From NCBI RefSeq assembly GCF_005497185.1, contig NZ_RJTN01000002.1, positions 310,001-374,000 of the forward strand: a DNA stretch of 64,000 nt, given 5' to 3'. Below the pieces are notes generated by a model. That model was not told the DNA's origin and did not search any database. It saw only the letters and a list, made by a program, of their open reading frames with translations. Below are positions 51,404 through 59,928 of the stretch, in pieces. The stretch's first letter is position 1, and every line of letters begins with the position of its first letter. This stretch comes from Pectobacterium polonicum. Lineage in GTDB: Bacteria > Pseudomonadota > Gammaproteobacteria > Enterobacterales > Enterobacteriaceae. The translations under genes were made by a program, and so were the position numbers.

Positions 51404-54024
51404 ATCGCCTTCGTGTAGGAAATCGGTTGGTTTTCACTGCCGTTTGGCAGAGCGTAGCGAAGCGTACATTGCTGCTGTGAACCGCTTCCCCATGCGACCT
51501 TCAGCTCACCTTCAGGGGCTAGCCCAGAGAGAAATACCTGCCCATCATCTCCGACAATACCGGTGCTATCGCTGTCCACGCGGGAAACGAGTGCGCCAAA
51601 GGGAACCGCTCGACCATTGCGCTGTTGCAGTGAGATCAGCGCGCGCCCCCCCTGATAAGCGGTAAAGCTGGCGCGAACCATCGCTCCCCGCGTCGGCACA
51701 AGGTTAGCGACAGTATTGTTCACTTCGGTGTTTTGATTTAACGAATTGACGTCCAGCGCGATGCGGTTATTACGATAAACGCTGGCATAGGGAATGACGG
51801 CATAGCCGCGCCAGTCCGTCTGAATACCCGTGGTATTCTCCACTCTGACACGACTAGCACCGGGTACTTTAATCAGCACATTGGTATCGCCCAATGGTTG
51901 GCTAAACGTGACGCCATCGGCATGTGCCACGACGCCACCGCTGACCCCATAATTAAGCTGGCGGCTATGGCGCGTGTAGTTGTAGTTGGCATTGCTGTTA
52001 CCGTAAGTCCCCTGATAACCGAGTCCTGCGTTCCCACTGTTTCCGATGCCGCGGTTGCCATACCCTTGGGAGACATGGTAGTTGAGGTTGCCTTCCGGCA
52101 GCATCGTGCCACTGAGCCCAACCTGCTGTAACGTGCGCCCCTGATTGTCCGACGTCATGTTGTACGTGGTATACGCGATATTCTGTGAACGCCGAAGGCT
52201 AATACCTTCTCGGTGTCCGTTAAGCCACTGACCCAGAGGAATAGAAAGGTTAAAAGCAAACAGCTGGTTTCGCTCTTCCAGCCCTTGATTTTTGTTATAG
52301 CTATAGCTCAGGTTATAACTCACGCCGCGGTACACGTTGCTGTAGCCGATTTGCAGCAGATCGTTCGTGCCATCGGTATGCCAATAATCCTGTCGGCTCC
52401 CCGTCAAAAATAACGATCCGTATCCATTACCCAGTTGCTGGGTAATATTCATCTGCATCCTACTTTTCTTCGCGTTATTCAGATTGTAGTAGTCACGTAC
52501 AACAGGCTGAGCATCAGAAAAATCGACGGTGTAACCGCTCATGTTTTTATAGCTGGCCTCATCCAACGTAAAAAATCCCTTGGTTGAGTAGCGATAGCCC
52601 AGAATCTGAAAGTTAGTTCCCAAGTCATTCAAGGATTTGGCATACAGGAAACGCAGCGACTGCCCACGATGATCGCTGCCATCTGACAACGTGCTGTAAG
52701 CCTGAGTGAGGTCGGCAGAAAAAGCCCCCCAGTCACCGAGATTCTTACCCGTCCCCAACGTCAACGCCTGATAATCTTCAGCAAGCTGCGTGCCGCCATA
52801 CAGCGTCACCCCCGCCGAACGCCCCCAAATCAGCGTGCCCTGACCAAAAAAAGGCTGCTCTTGTTGCGCATTGTTGCTGCGGTATTTACCGATCGTCGCG
52901 GTATATTTCATCCGATTTTCACGCTGAAGTAGCGGTACGGCGGAATAAGGCACCACAAAACTGTTCGTCGAGTTGTCGCTCTCAGTAATGGTCACCTGTA
53001 AGTCGCCGCTAGATGACGTAGGGTAAAGATCGGTAATTTCGAAGGCGCCAGGCGCGACATAAGATTGATAAATAACATAGCTATTCTGTCGGATGGTGAC
53101 GCGGGCATTGCTTTTAGCAATCCCTCTGATCGTTGGCGCGAATCCTCTCAAACTGTCCGGTAGCATCGCATCATCAGACGCCATCTGTACGCCACGAAAT
53201 CCCAAACTATCGAAGACATCCCCGACCGTATTACTGTCACCGAGGGTCAACTCGCTGCGCCAGGGAATGATAGCGCGCTGTAAATAGGTGCTGACGTGCT
53301 GAAATTCGTTATAACGCAAATTTGCATAACGGGAATAACGCCAGGTGGAGTAATCACGCAGCCGCCAACCATTCCAGTTAACCCCACTATCCAGATTGAG
53401 GAAATAGCTGTCACTGCGGGCATTGCCGTGGGCATTGCTGCCGGTGAATTGATAATTAAATAATGCCGACGTAATACCCTCATCCCATTCTTCCGGCGAA
53501 ATGTATCCCCGTCCGGCATTTTTCAACGCAACCTGCGGCAAGCTGATATTCAATCTCTGAAGTTCAAAATCAAAATCCACGCGTGCATCAGGGATCGCCA
53601 GCGGCAAATTGACACACGCCGCAGCCGGTTCGTCATGTAGAGAGGAAAAAGATCGCAGATTGACATTAAGTTGTTCCAGCAGCGTTGTCGTCAGGCAAGG
53701 TTCAAGACCCGTATCATCGCCTGAGGGTTTAGCGGTGGGCGTGCGTACTTGAAACGCAATATCACGAGAAACCGCATATTCGGCATTAACATAAATCTCG
53801 ACCCGATAGATGCCCGGCGGTTGCCCTTCACCGTTATCAAAACGAGAAAGATCGGCGATGGCAGAAGGATCGTCCGATAAAAACGTCGGATTAAAGAAAG
53901 TTTCGGCCTCACCGCTCAATGGAAATGCCAGACATAGCATCATGGCCGGATACCAGCGTAATCGCGTAGGTATGACGCGATGACATGCAGTTGAAGGCGG
54001 TTGTATCGTAGGTTGTGAACGCAT
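51394..54024 (-). CDS. Fimbrial outer-membrane usher
   Basis: An 876-aa FimD/PapC-type usher. After a signal peptide (MMLCLAFPLSGEAE) comes the N-terminal periplasmic domain (FFNPTFLSDDPSAIADLSRF), the 24-strand barrel with the plug inserted (for example GAFEITDLYPTSSSGDLQVT), and the two C-terminal domains, the last with conserved cysteines (GSGSQQQCTLRYAL ... KAICQ). GAGGA lies before the ATG at 54024; an ATG at 54039 is less well placed. It exports and orders pilin subunits. Confidence 0.95.
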   Translation of the reverse strand: MRSQPTIQPPSTACHRVIPTRLRWYPAMMLCLAFPLSGEAETFFNPTFLSDDPSAIADLSRFDNGEGQPPGIYRVEIYVNAEYAVSRDIAFQVRTPTAKPSGDDTGLEPCLTTTLLEQLNVNLRSFSSLHDEPAAACVNLPLAIPDARVDFDFELQRLNISLPQVALKNAGRGYISPEEWDEGITSALFNYQFTGSNAHGNARSDSYFLNLDSGVNWNGWRLRDYSTWRYSRYANLRYNEFQHVSTYLQRAIIPWRSELTLGDSNTVGDVFDSLGFRGVQMASDDAMLPDSLRGFAPTIRGIAKSNARVTIRQNSYVIYQSYVAPGAFEITDLYPTSSSGDLQVTITESDNSTNSFVVPYSAVPLLQRENRMKYTATIGKYRSNNAQQEQPFFGQGTLIWGRSAGVTLYGGTQLAEDYQALTLGTGKNLGDWGAFSADLTQAYSTLSDGSDHRGQSLRFLYAKSLNDLGTNFQILGYRYSTKGFFTLDEASYKNMSGYTVDFSDAQPVVRDYYNLNNAKKSRMQMNITQQLGNGYGSLFLTGSRQDYWHTDGTNDLLQIGYSNVYRGVSYNLSYSYNKNQGLEERNQLFAFNLSIPLGQWLNGHREGISLRRSQNIAYTTYNMTSDNQGRTLQQVGLSGTMLPEGNLNYHVSQGYGNRGIGNSGNAGLGYQGTYGNSNANYNYTRHSRQLNYGVSGGVVAHADGVTFSQPLGDTNVLIKVPGASRVRVENTTGIQTDWRGYAVIPYASVYRNNRIALDVNSLNQNTEVNNTVANLVPTRGAMVRASFTAYQGGRALISLQQRNGRAVPFGALVSRVDSDSTGIVGDDGQVFLSGLAPEGELKVAWGSGSQQQCTLRYALPNGSENQPISYTKAICQ

Positions 54025-54105
54025 ACAAAAATTCCTCATCTATGACGATGAAAAGCGCAGGCAGTCGTCGCAATGTCATTCGACGGCGGCTGGTATCTCA
54101 CCGTT

Positions 54106-54810
54106 TCATAGCCCTGAGCCCGTGACGCGCGGCGTCATCGCACCGTAGTCGTTAATCGTCTGGTAACTCACCGCACCGGAGGCTTTGCCAGGCAATGTCA
54201 CGGATGCCGAGCTTTTAGGCGACACCATGGTGTTGGGGAGTTTCTGACTACCAGATTGGAGGTTGACCAACGTAATAAAATAGGGAGAAGGATTGGCGAT
54301 CGTGAGCGTATTGCTCGACTGGTGGAAACGCAGCATAGTCGATGCGCTATCTGCCCCCATCGGCAGGTTGGCAGGTCTAACGAAAAGTTTTATCCGGGAT
54401 AACACTGCCAATTGCAGCGCGTTTTTATCCTGAAGGTCGCGCTTATCAACGGCGGGGATCGCTTTCACGTTGAGCCAGTAAACAGACTCGCGATCGGTCG
54501 GTAACGACGCCCCTACATGCATCAACCGCAGCGTATTTTCGCCCTTAGGTTTCACCACAAAAAGCGGCGGCGTCGCCAGAAAATCCGTGGTTTTATTACC
54601 GTCCTTATCTTCCACCCAGGATTGAATCAAAAAGCGGTTTTTTTCATCACTATTAATAATTGACAGCGAAGCCTGATTGGCCCCAGCGGGATAGATCACC
54701 CGTGTGGCTCCCAGCGCGATACCACCAGCCTGTGCCTGTTGAGCAATCAATAAAGAAAAAGACAGCAGTCCAAATAAGAAAGATCGGAATAAAAGAGATG
54801 TATTCGGCAC
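54106..54810 (-). CDS. Fimbrial periplasmic chaperone
   Basis: A 234-aa PapD/FimC-type chaperone. The signal peptide ends LLIAQQAQA. The first domain opens with GGIALGATRVIYPAGANQAS, containing the conserved Arg; the family signature SVYWLNVKAIP near 110 and the second anchor Lys in LSRIKLFVRP are present. GTG at 54810 with GAGGTGG upstream is the likely start; GTG at 54822 is an alternative. It delivers pilins to the usher. Confidence 0.93.
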   Translation of the reverse strand: MPNTSLLFRSFLFGLLSFSLLIAQQAQAGGIALGATRVIYPAGANQASLSIINSDEKNRFLIQSWVEDKDGNKTTDFLATPPLFVVKPKGENTLRLMHVGASLPTDRESVYWLNVKAIPAVDKRDLQDKNALQLAVLSRIKLFVRPANLPMGADSASTMLRFHQSSNTLTIANPSPYFITLVNLQSGSQKLPNTMVSPKSSASVTLPGKASGAVSYQTINDYGAMTPRVTGSGL

Positions 54811-54853
54811 ACACCACCTCACAATAACGTGTTGTTGAATGGGGTATAAAGAC

Positions 54854-54875
54854 GGCCATCCTTGGCTTTATGGCC
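54854..54875 (-). terminator. Weak attenuator between major pilin and chaperone genes
   Basis: Read leftwards, GGCCAT-N10-ATGGCC is followed by GTCTTTAT. Partial termination here would give more major pilin than chaperone and usher. Confidence 0.45.
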
Positions 54876-54891
54876 TCCTTGCTAACCGTTC

Positions 54892-55443
54892 TTATTGATA
54901 ATCGATGGTGAACGTGGCATCAGCATCTGCCGCGCCCGGTGTCGCGGTCGCTTGCGTGGCTTTATAGCGTGCGCTGAATGCCAGCACGTTGCTGCCATCG
55001 TTCAGCGTTTGTGGGGCTGAGTAGACTGCACCATTTGGCGTCAGAACCGTACCGGCACGATCGGAAATTTCAATCCCCACACCGCCTGCTGCGCCAGCGA
55101 CTCCACCACCAATATTGCTGACAGCCAGGACGGTGTTGTCATTTGCATCGGCTGTACCGGTAAAGGCAACCGCTGCGGTGGTGGATACGGTGGAATCACA
55201 ATCTTCGAGATTGATGGTGAAAGGGACTTTGCCTGAGTAGGTTCCCACCCCGGTAAAACGGGCGGTACGGTATTGTCCCAGGTTCACAATCTGATCAGCG
55301 GTATTGGTACTGACCGCACAAGCGGCATTAACGATTTCACCTTTGAAATGTACGGTTCCGCCAGCAACGGTAGCCGCAAAAACAGTAAAACTGGATGACA
55401 ACAATGAGGCACCAATCAAGGTATTGAGTAAAGATTTATGCAT
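54892..55443 (-). CDS. Major fimbrial subunit (type 1-like pilin)
   Basis: A 183-aa FimA-like pilin. The signal peptide (LLNTLIGASLLSSSFTVFA, then A) precedes GGTVHFKGEIVNAACAVST, whose cysteine pairs with that in NLEDCDSTVSTTAAVAFTG. The C-terminal strand is ADATFTIDYQ. AGGAA precedes the ATG. As first gene of the operon it is the likely shaft protein. The gene order, major pilin-chaperone-usher-adhesin-minor pilin, is that of a gamma-type chaperone-usher system. Confidence 0.92.
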   Translation of the reverse strand: MHKSLLNTLIGASLLSSSFTVFAATVAGGTVHFKGEIVNAACAVSTNTADQIVNLGQYRTARFTGVGTYSGKVPFTINLEDCDSTVSTTAAVAFTGTADANDNTVLAVSNIGGGVAGAAGGVGIEISDRAGTVLTPNGAVYSAPQTLNDGSNVLAFSARYKATQATATPGAADADATFTIDYQ

Positions 55444-56179
55444 AACTTATATTTCCTGATAACAGATAAAAGTTAACGATCGCATTTAAAAAACAATCGT
55501 GGCTCTGTCGCTAAAGCGACGTCTCGATCCTTTTTTTTAGTGCATCAGTCAGGAGCACTCTGACGTCCTTCGACACGAGAGAAATGTGCGGGCAAGATGC
55601 CCAACGCATTTCCCCGTCGCGATGCGTTAATAAATATTTTTCATGATTGTTATTTTGTAAAAGTTGTTTGAGGCTTGATGAAAAAACCGAAAAACCAGAA
55701 CTAAAACCTAACAAATAAAAATTTATTGAAATTTAAAGTTGGGAAATAAAACACATCCAACATATAAATTTATTTTTTATTGAGTAGGAATTCATCGCAT
55801 AAAAAACATGAACGCGTAAAATGTGCCAAATGAGCTCGTATGTTTATTTTTTGTTATGTTTTATGCCTGATTTCACGATGTAACACGGGCCGAACGCCGT
55901 AAAGCGATAGCGATGCGAATAAGGAAATAAACAAGAGGGACATGCAGATATAAAGGAGAAGACGACAGTATTCCGCAGAGAAAACGACACACATTGAAAT
56001 AAAAAACATATCAGCCTATCCGCTAAACACAGCCAACTGACGATAGGTGCAATATATTGATTTAAAAGTAATTAGTTAATAACAACTCGGATTGCTAGAC
56101 CAAGGTTTAGGCACAGTAAAGTTTTATCACGCGATGCCGTTTATATCATTACACACCAGGCAATACCGAGATAATCATA
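55444..56179. other. AT-rich region upstream of the major pilin
   Basis: About 740 bases with no convincing gene. It should hold the fimbrial promoter (leftward) and that of the mini-pilin (rightward). I did not find a clear pair of inverted repeats that would mark a phase-variable switch. Confidence 0.5.
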
Positions 56180-56476
56180 ATGAAAAAAATCCTGCAAACA
56201 TCAGCCATACTGCTCTGCATGATGGCTGCCACGCCGTATACTTTCGCCTCATCGTCTTCATCGACAGGTATCATTCGCTTTGTGGGTGCCATCGTTGAAC
56301 CCGTCTGCGATGTGACGACCCTATCAAGCAATGTGACCGTCAGTTGCGCACGACAAGGGGAAGTGCAAACGCTGCAAGTTAAAAACGGTTTACACACGTT
56401 GCCACAGGGCATCGGTTCCGTGAGTTCAAAGAACCTGAGTTCACAGGTACGCATCGTGACGGTGAGTTACGAATAA
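56180..56476 (+). CDS. Orphan mini-pilin (98 aa)
   Basis: A 98-aa secreted protein: a signal peptide (ILLCMMAATPYTFA), then STGIIRFVGAIVEPVCDV, the exact opening pattern of a type 1 pilin, a second cysteine in VTVSCARQG, and the ending VRIVTVSYE, resembling the terminal pilin strand. The usual pilin is 150-180 aa, so the middle of the domain is missing. It is divergent from the fimbrial operon. It could be a natural short subunit or a deleted remnant; the intact frame and signal peptide argue for function. Confidence 0.7.
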   Translation: MKKILQTSAILLCMMAATPYTFASSSSSTGIIRFVGAIVEPVCDVTTLSSNVTVSCARQGEVQTLQVKNGLHTLPQGIGSVSSKNLSSQVRIVTVSYE

Positions 56477-56710
56477 AACCGGTGAAACTAAAGCGCTCCG
56501 TTTCTGCTGATTCAAGGGCGCTACGCCATGCGAGATGTGGCGTAGCGTTCATCACATAATGGACAGGGCTAATCATCCGTAAAACAGAGGCTTTTTACAC
56601 TCGATAACATTTTAATTTCCCGCGCCGCACCCACAATTACATCTATAGTTAAGGCAACACGCTATATTTAGCGCCTCAAAATGACGTTCATCATAAGGTC
56701 CATTGACGAC

Positions 56711-57556
56711 ATGCGCCTATCAGCCTGGTTGCTATGTTCATTATCTTTCATTGCCCCGTTAAGTTGGGCAGCGTCAGCAGCAACAGACGCCGCAACGCAG
56801 CAAAAAATTTTATTTTTTAACCACGACGATCGGGACATCGTTCCCGACACGGCAGTCTGGCCATGGCAAGCGATTGGGCAATTGGAAACCGCCAGTGGCA
56901 ATCTCTGTACCGCAACGCTTATTTCTCCCCATTTGGCGCTGACAGCAGGGCATTGCGTGGTTACCCCTCCAACTGGCGAAATAGATAAACCCGTCGCGCT
57001 GCGCTTTCTGGCGACAGAAAAGGGATGGCGTTATGAAACCACGGAAATTGAAGCACTGACGAATAAAACGCTCGCCAAAAAATTGAAAGCTGACGGCGAG
57101 GGATGGATCGTTCCGCCATCAGCCGCACCGCTGGATTACGCCCTGATTAGGCTAAAGCAAACACCGCCAGGAATTCGCCCACTTACGCTATGGCAAGGTA
57201 GCCGCCAGGAATTAATGCAGGCATTGCGAGACAGCGATCAGCGCGTCACACAGGCAGGTTACCCAGAGGATCATCAGGACACACTTTATCGTCATCAGGA
57301 TTGCTTAATCACCGGTTGGGTTCAGGCCGCCGTCGTGGCACACCAATGCGATACGCTGCCTGGCGATAGCGGTTCCCCTCTCATGTTAAACTCGGCAACA
57401 GGTTGGGTGCTGATGGGAATTCAAAGCTCAGCCCCCGATGCCAGTGAACGCGAACGGGCCGATAATCGCGCGGTTTCCGTTACTGCCATTCGCCAACAGT
57501 TAGAAGCGCTGGCAAAACTACATTCACCAAAACCAGGTACACCAAAAGAGCACTAG
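56711..57556 (+). CDS. ydgD: Trypsin-like periplasmic serine protease YdgD
   Basis: A 281-aa secreted S1-family protease. The signal peptide ([18 protein letters not shown]) precedes a domain with the full catalytic triad: His in LTAGHC, Asp in LDYALIRL and Ser in GDSGSPL. A cysteine pair brackets the histidine loop (CTATLI ... GHC). The ATG at 56711 gives E. coli-like length; 56681 is possible. In E. coli this gene directly follows asr; here the fimbrial block stands between them. Confidence 0.9.
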   Translation: MRLSAWLLCSLSFIAPLSWAASAATDAATQQKILFFNHDDRDIVPDTAVWPWQAIGQLETASGNLCTATLISPHLALTAGHCVVTPPTGEIDKPVALRFLATEKGWRYETTEIEALTNKTLAKKLKADGEGWIVPPSAAPLDYALIRLKQTPPGIRPLTLWQGSRQELMQALRDSDQRVTQAGYPEDHQDTLYRHQDCLITGWVQAAVVAHQCDTLPGDSGSPLMLNSATGWVLMGIQSSAPDASERERADNRAVSVTAIRQQLEALAKLHSPKPGTPKEH

Positions 57557-57577
57557 CGTTCACGGCGTAGATGCCCC

Positions 57578-57613
57578 GTCAGGCGGAAACCACTATTTAG
57601 GATACCGCCTGAC
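57578..57613 (+). terminator. Hairpin downstream of ydgD
   Basis: GTCAGGCGG-N18-CCGCCTGAC forms a perfect 9-bp stem 20 bases after the stop, with a weak T-rich tail. Confidence 0.5.
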
Positions 57614-57961
57614 ACCGTCGTTTCTCGCCGGCCTCATGGTATAAAAAAATATCTGTTCTATTCTTATCAGAGTAAATAAGAGAAACTGCCACACATGCGA
57701 TTTGAAGTATGACGGGTATATCATCCATATTGTCGTGATCCACAGCAGGCATGACAATTATCAACATTCTATTTCTACCCCATGGAAAATGTCTTTTTTA
57801 TAATTAGATTATTATTTATTCGCAGAGCACATCCTCAGTTAACACGCTCATTCCCCGATCAACCCATTGAAAAAAAGCAAGAATTCATACTGCACGCCAG
57901 GCGTCGGAAACCGCGATTAAGTCAAAGAATCCTTAGAGCCTTAACGGAAAGATAAAAGTGG

Positions 57962-57967
57962 TATAAT
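57962..57967 (+). promoter_or_regulatory. -10 element of the GAF/EAL gene promoter
   Basis: A perfect TATAAT about 95 bases before the start; CTTAAC at 57940-57945 is a weak -35 at 16 bases. The gap 57614-57940 holds nothing else recognised. Confidence 0.5.
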
Positions 57968-58060
57968 AAGTTACCTCAACTTTTAACCTCTATGTTATTG
58001 TGTCGCCGTTAAATTAAATTGATGTCGTCGCGATTATTATTGCGGAAAGGAAGAGTCTAC

Positions 58061-59839
58061 ATGTTAAAACATTTGAGCCATGATGAAAAAAAACGCATGC
58101 AGACTCTCGACGAATTACAGAAATCCGATATATCTCAAGATGATATTCTTCATAAACTCACGAAACTAGCCTGCGAACTGCTCGAAACTCCGACAGCGCT
58201 CGTGACGCTAACCGGTACTCAATCTCTGCATGTTAAAGCAAAAAACCATTTTCCTCTGGATGATATGGATAAAATCGGTTCTTTTGATCATTTCATCGTA
58301 CAAACAGGTCAACACTTCGTCTGCCCCGATGCCACTCAAGACAACCGCTTTAACGATAGCCCCTATGTAACCGGCAAGCCTTTTATCCGTTTTTATGCCG
58401 GCGTACCGCTTAAAACCAAAGAAGGCTATTCCATCGGTACATTCTGCGTCATTGATTATGTTCCGCGAACGTTCAGTAAGATTCAACTGCGTTTACTGCA
58501 TGATTTAGCCGCGATTGCACTGGTTTTAATCGAATATCGTAACGCGATTGGCCTGATTGATGGAGTCACGCTGTTACCCAACCGTCAGCGTCTGATTGAC
58601 GACATCAGCCACATTACCGACATTCACGAACGCTATCTGCTCATCCTGATTGATACTATCGATATTTCTTACGCCTATGAAATGGGGTGTGCGTTAGGTA
58701 TGCCGACCGTAGAAGGCCTGCTGAAAGATATCGGCATCTTCCTGCGTCTCAGTTTGAGTTCACCAGATAGCCTTTACTGTGCGGCAGTAGGCCGATTCGC
58801 TCTGCTGGTGAAGGCGGATAAAAAAACGCAGATTCTGGCAGAGCTCGATGCCTGTGCCGAGCGAATTCATGAAAGTATCTCCAGCCATATCCCGCTTAAA
58901 CTGGAATTTTTCGTCGGATACACTGAATTCCAGATTCCGGCCAGCGAGCCACAACGAATTTTGCGTGAATCCATGAGCGCCCTGCGCGCCGCCATAACCA
59001 GAAATATCCGCCAGTTCGCTTATGACCCCGAGGCCGATAAAGCCCAGCAAATCGCGTTTACCCTGCTCAATGAGTTAGCCGATGTTGTGCAGAATAATAA
59101 ATCGGGTCTTTATTTGGTGTACCAACCGAAGTTGAGTATTAAAACCAACACCGTTATTGGTGCTGAAGCGCTCATTCGTTGGCGTCACCCCGAACTGGGT
59201 GAGATTTACCCCGACCAGTTTATTCCGCTAGCGGAAGGAACGACATTGATGCGGCCATTAACCGATTGGGTTACCCGGCAGGCGGCAAGCCAGGTGAAAC
59301 AATGGCGTCAGCAGGGGTTAAACTTCCCGGTATCCATTAATGTCTCTGCCAGAAATTTTTCCGAGAATGACTTCATCCCACGTCTTGTCGCCATTCTGGA
59401 CAGCCACGGACTCACCCCTCAGGACATTGACATCGAGTGCGTCGAAACGCAGAAAATCATTGAAAGCGCGGAAACACTCGCCACCATCCAAACGCTGGAA
59501 CAGATGGGATTTACTATCGCTCTCGATGATTTCGGCACCGGGTATAGCAATTTAAGCTACCTGCGTAATATCCCCTCGACGGTGATAAAGCTGGATAAAT
59601 CGCTGATTAAAGATATAAAAACTGATCGTAAGAGCCGCGTCATTGTGCAATCTATTATCAATATGCTGCACAAACTAGACTATATCGTGCTGGCCGAAGG
59701 CGTAGAGAATAGGGAAACGCTCGAACATCTGGCTCGTTTTGGCTGTGACGAAGTACAAGGTTATTACTTTTCCCGGCCTATCCCACCGGAAGCGTTTATT
59801 ACCTGGATGAATGAGTACGCCTCACGCACGTCAGAATAG
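58061..59839 (+). CDS. GAF-(degenerate GGDEF)-EAL cyclic-di-GMP phosphodiesterase
   Basis: A 592-aa cytoplasmic protein. An N-terminal GAF sensor (about 25-165; KPFIRFYAGVPLKTKEGYSI) leads to a GGDEF-fold domain that starts like the family (GVTLLPNRQRLIDD) but has VGRFALLV where GGDEF should be, so it is not a cyclase. The EAL domain (about 340-585) looks active: EALIRW, INVSARNF, the DDFGTGYSNLSYL loop, KLDKSLI, AEGVEN and EVQGYYFS all keep the metal and catalytic residues. AGGAAGAG precedes ATG 58061. It should lower cyclic-di-GMP in response to a GAF ligand, affecting motility or adhesion. Confidence 0.9.
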   Translation: MLKHLSHDEKKRMQTLDELQKSDISQDDILHKLTKLACELLETPTALVTLTGTQSLHVKAKNHFPLDDMDKIGSFDHFIVQTGQHFVCPDATQDNRFNDSPYVTGKPFIRFYAGVPLKTKEGYSIGTFCVIDYVPRTFSKIQLRLLHDLAAIALVLIEYRNAIGLIDGVTLLPNRQRLIDDISHITDIHERYLLILIDTIDISYAYEMGCALGMPTVEGLLKDIGIFLRLSLSSPDSLYCAAVGRFALLVKADKKTQILAELDACAERIHESISSHIPLKLEFFVGYTEFQIPASEPQRILRESMSALRAAITRNIRQFAYDPEADKAQQIAFTLLNELADVVQNNKSGLYLVYQPKLSIKTNTVIGAEALIRWRHPELGEIYPDQFIPLAEGTTLMRPLTDWVTRQAASQVKQWRQQGLNFPVSINVSARNFSENDFIPRLVAILDSHGLTPQDIDIECVETQKIIESAETLATIQTLEQMGFTIALDDFGTGYSNLSYLRNIPSTVIKLDKSLIKDIKTDRKSRVIVQSIINMLHKLDYIVLAEGVENRETLEHLARFGCDEVQGYYFSRPIPPEAFITWMNEYASRTSE

Positions 59840-59928
59840 CATCATCCGGACTAATAACATCGCCGCCGAAGCAAGATGTTGCAGTAAGCAGTCGGCAGCC
59901 AATGCCGCCGACCTGCACTCCAGAGAAA

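Noticed and set aside
55511-55714. 67-aa open frame on the minus strand upstream of the major pilin
   Set aside because: No ribosome-binding site, no recognisable sequence, and it occupies the likely fimbrial promoter region.
55444-56179. Phase-variable invertible promoter upstream of the major pilin
   Set aside because: No matching pair of inverted repeats was found by eye and no fim-type recombinase gene is in the window.
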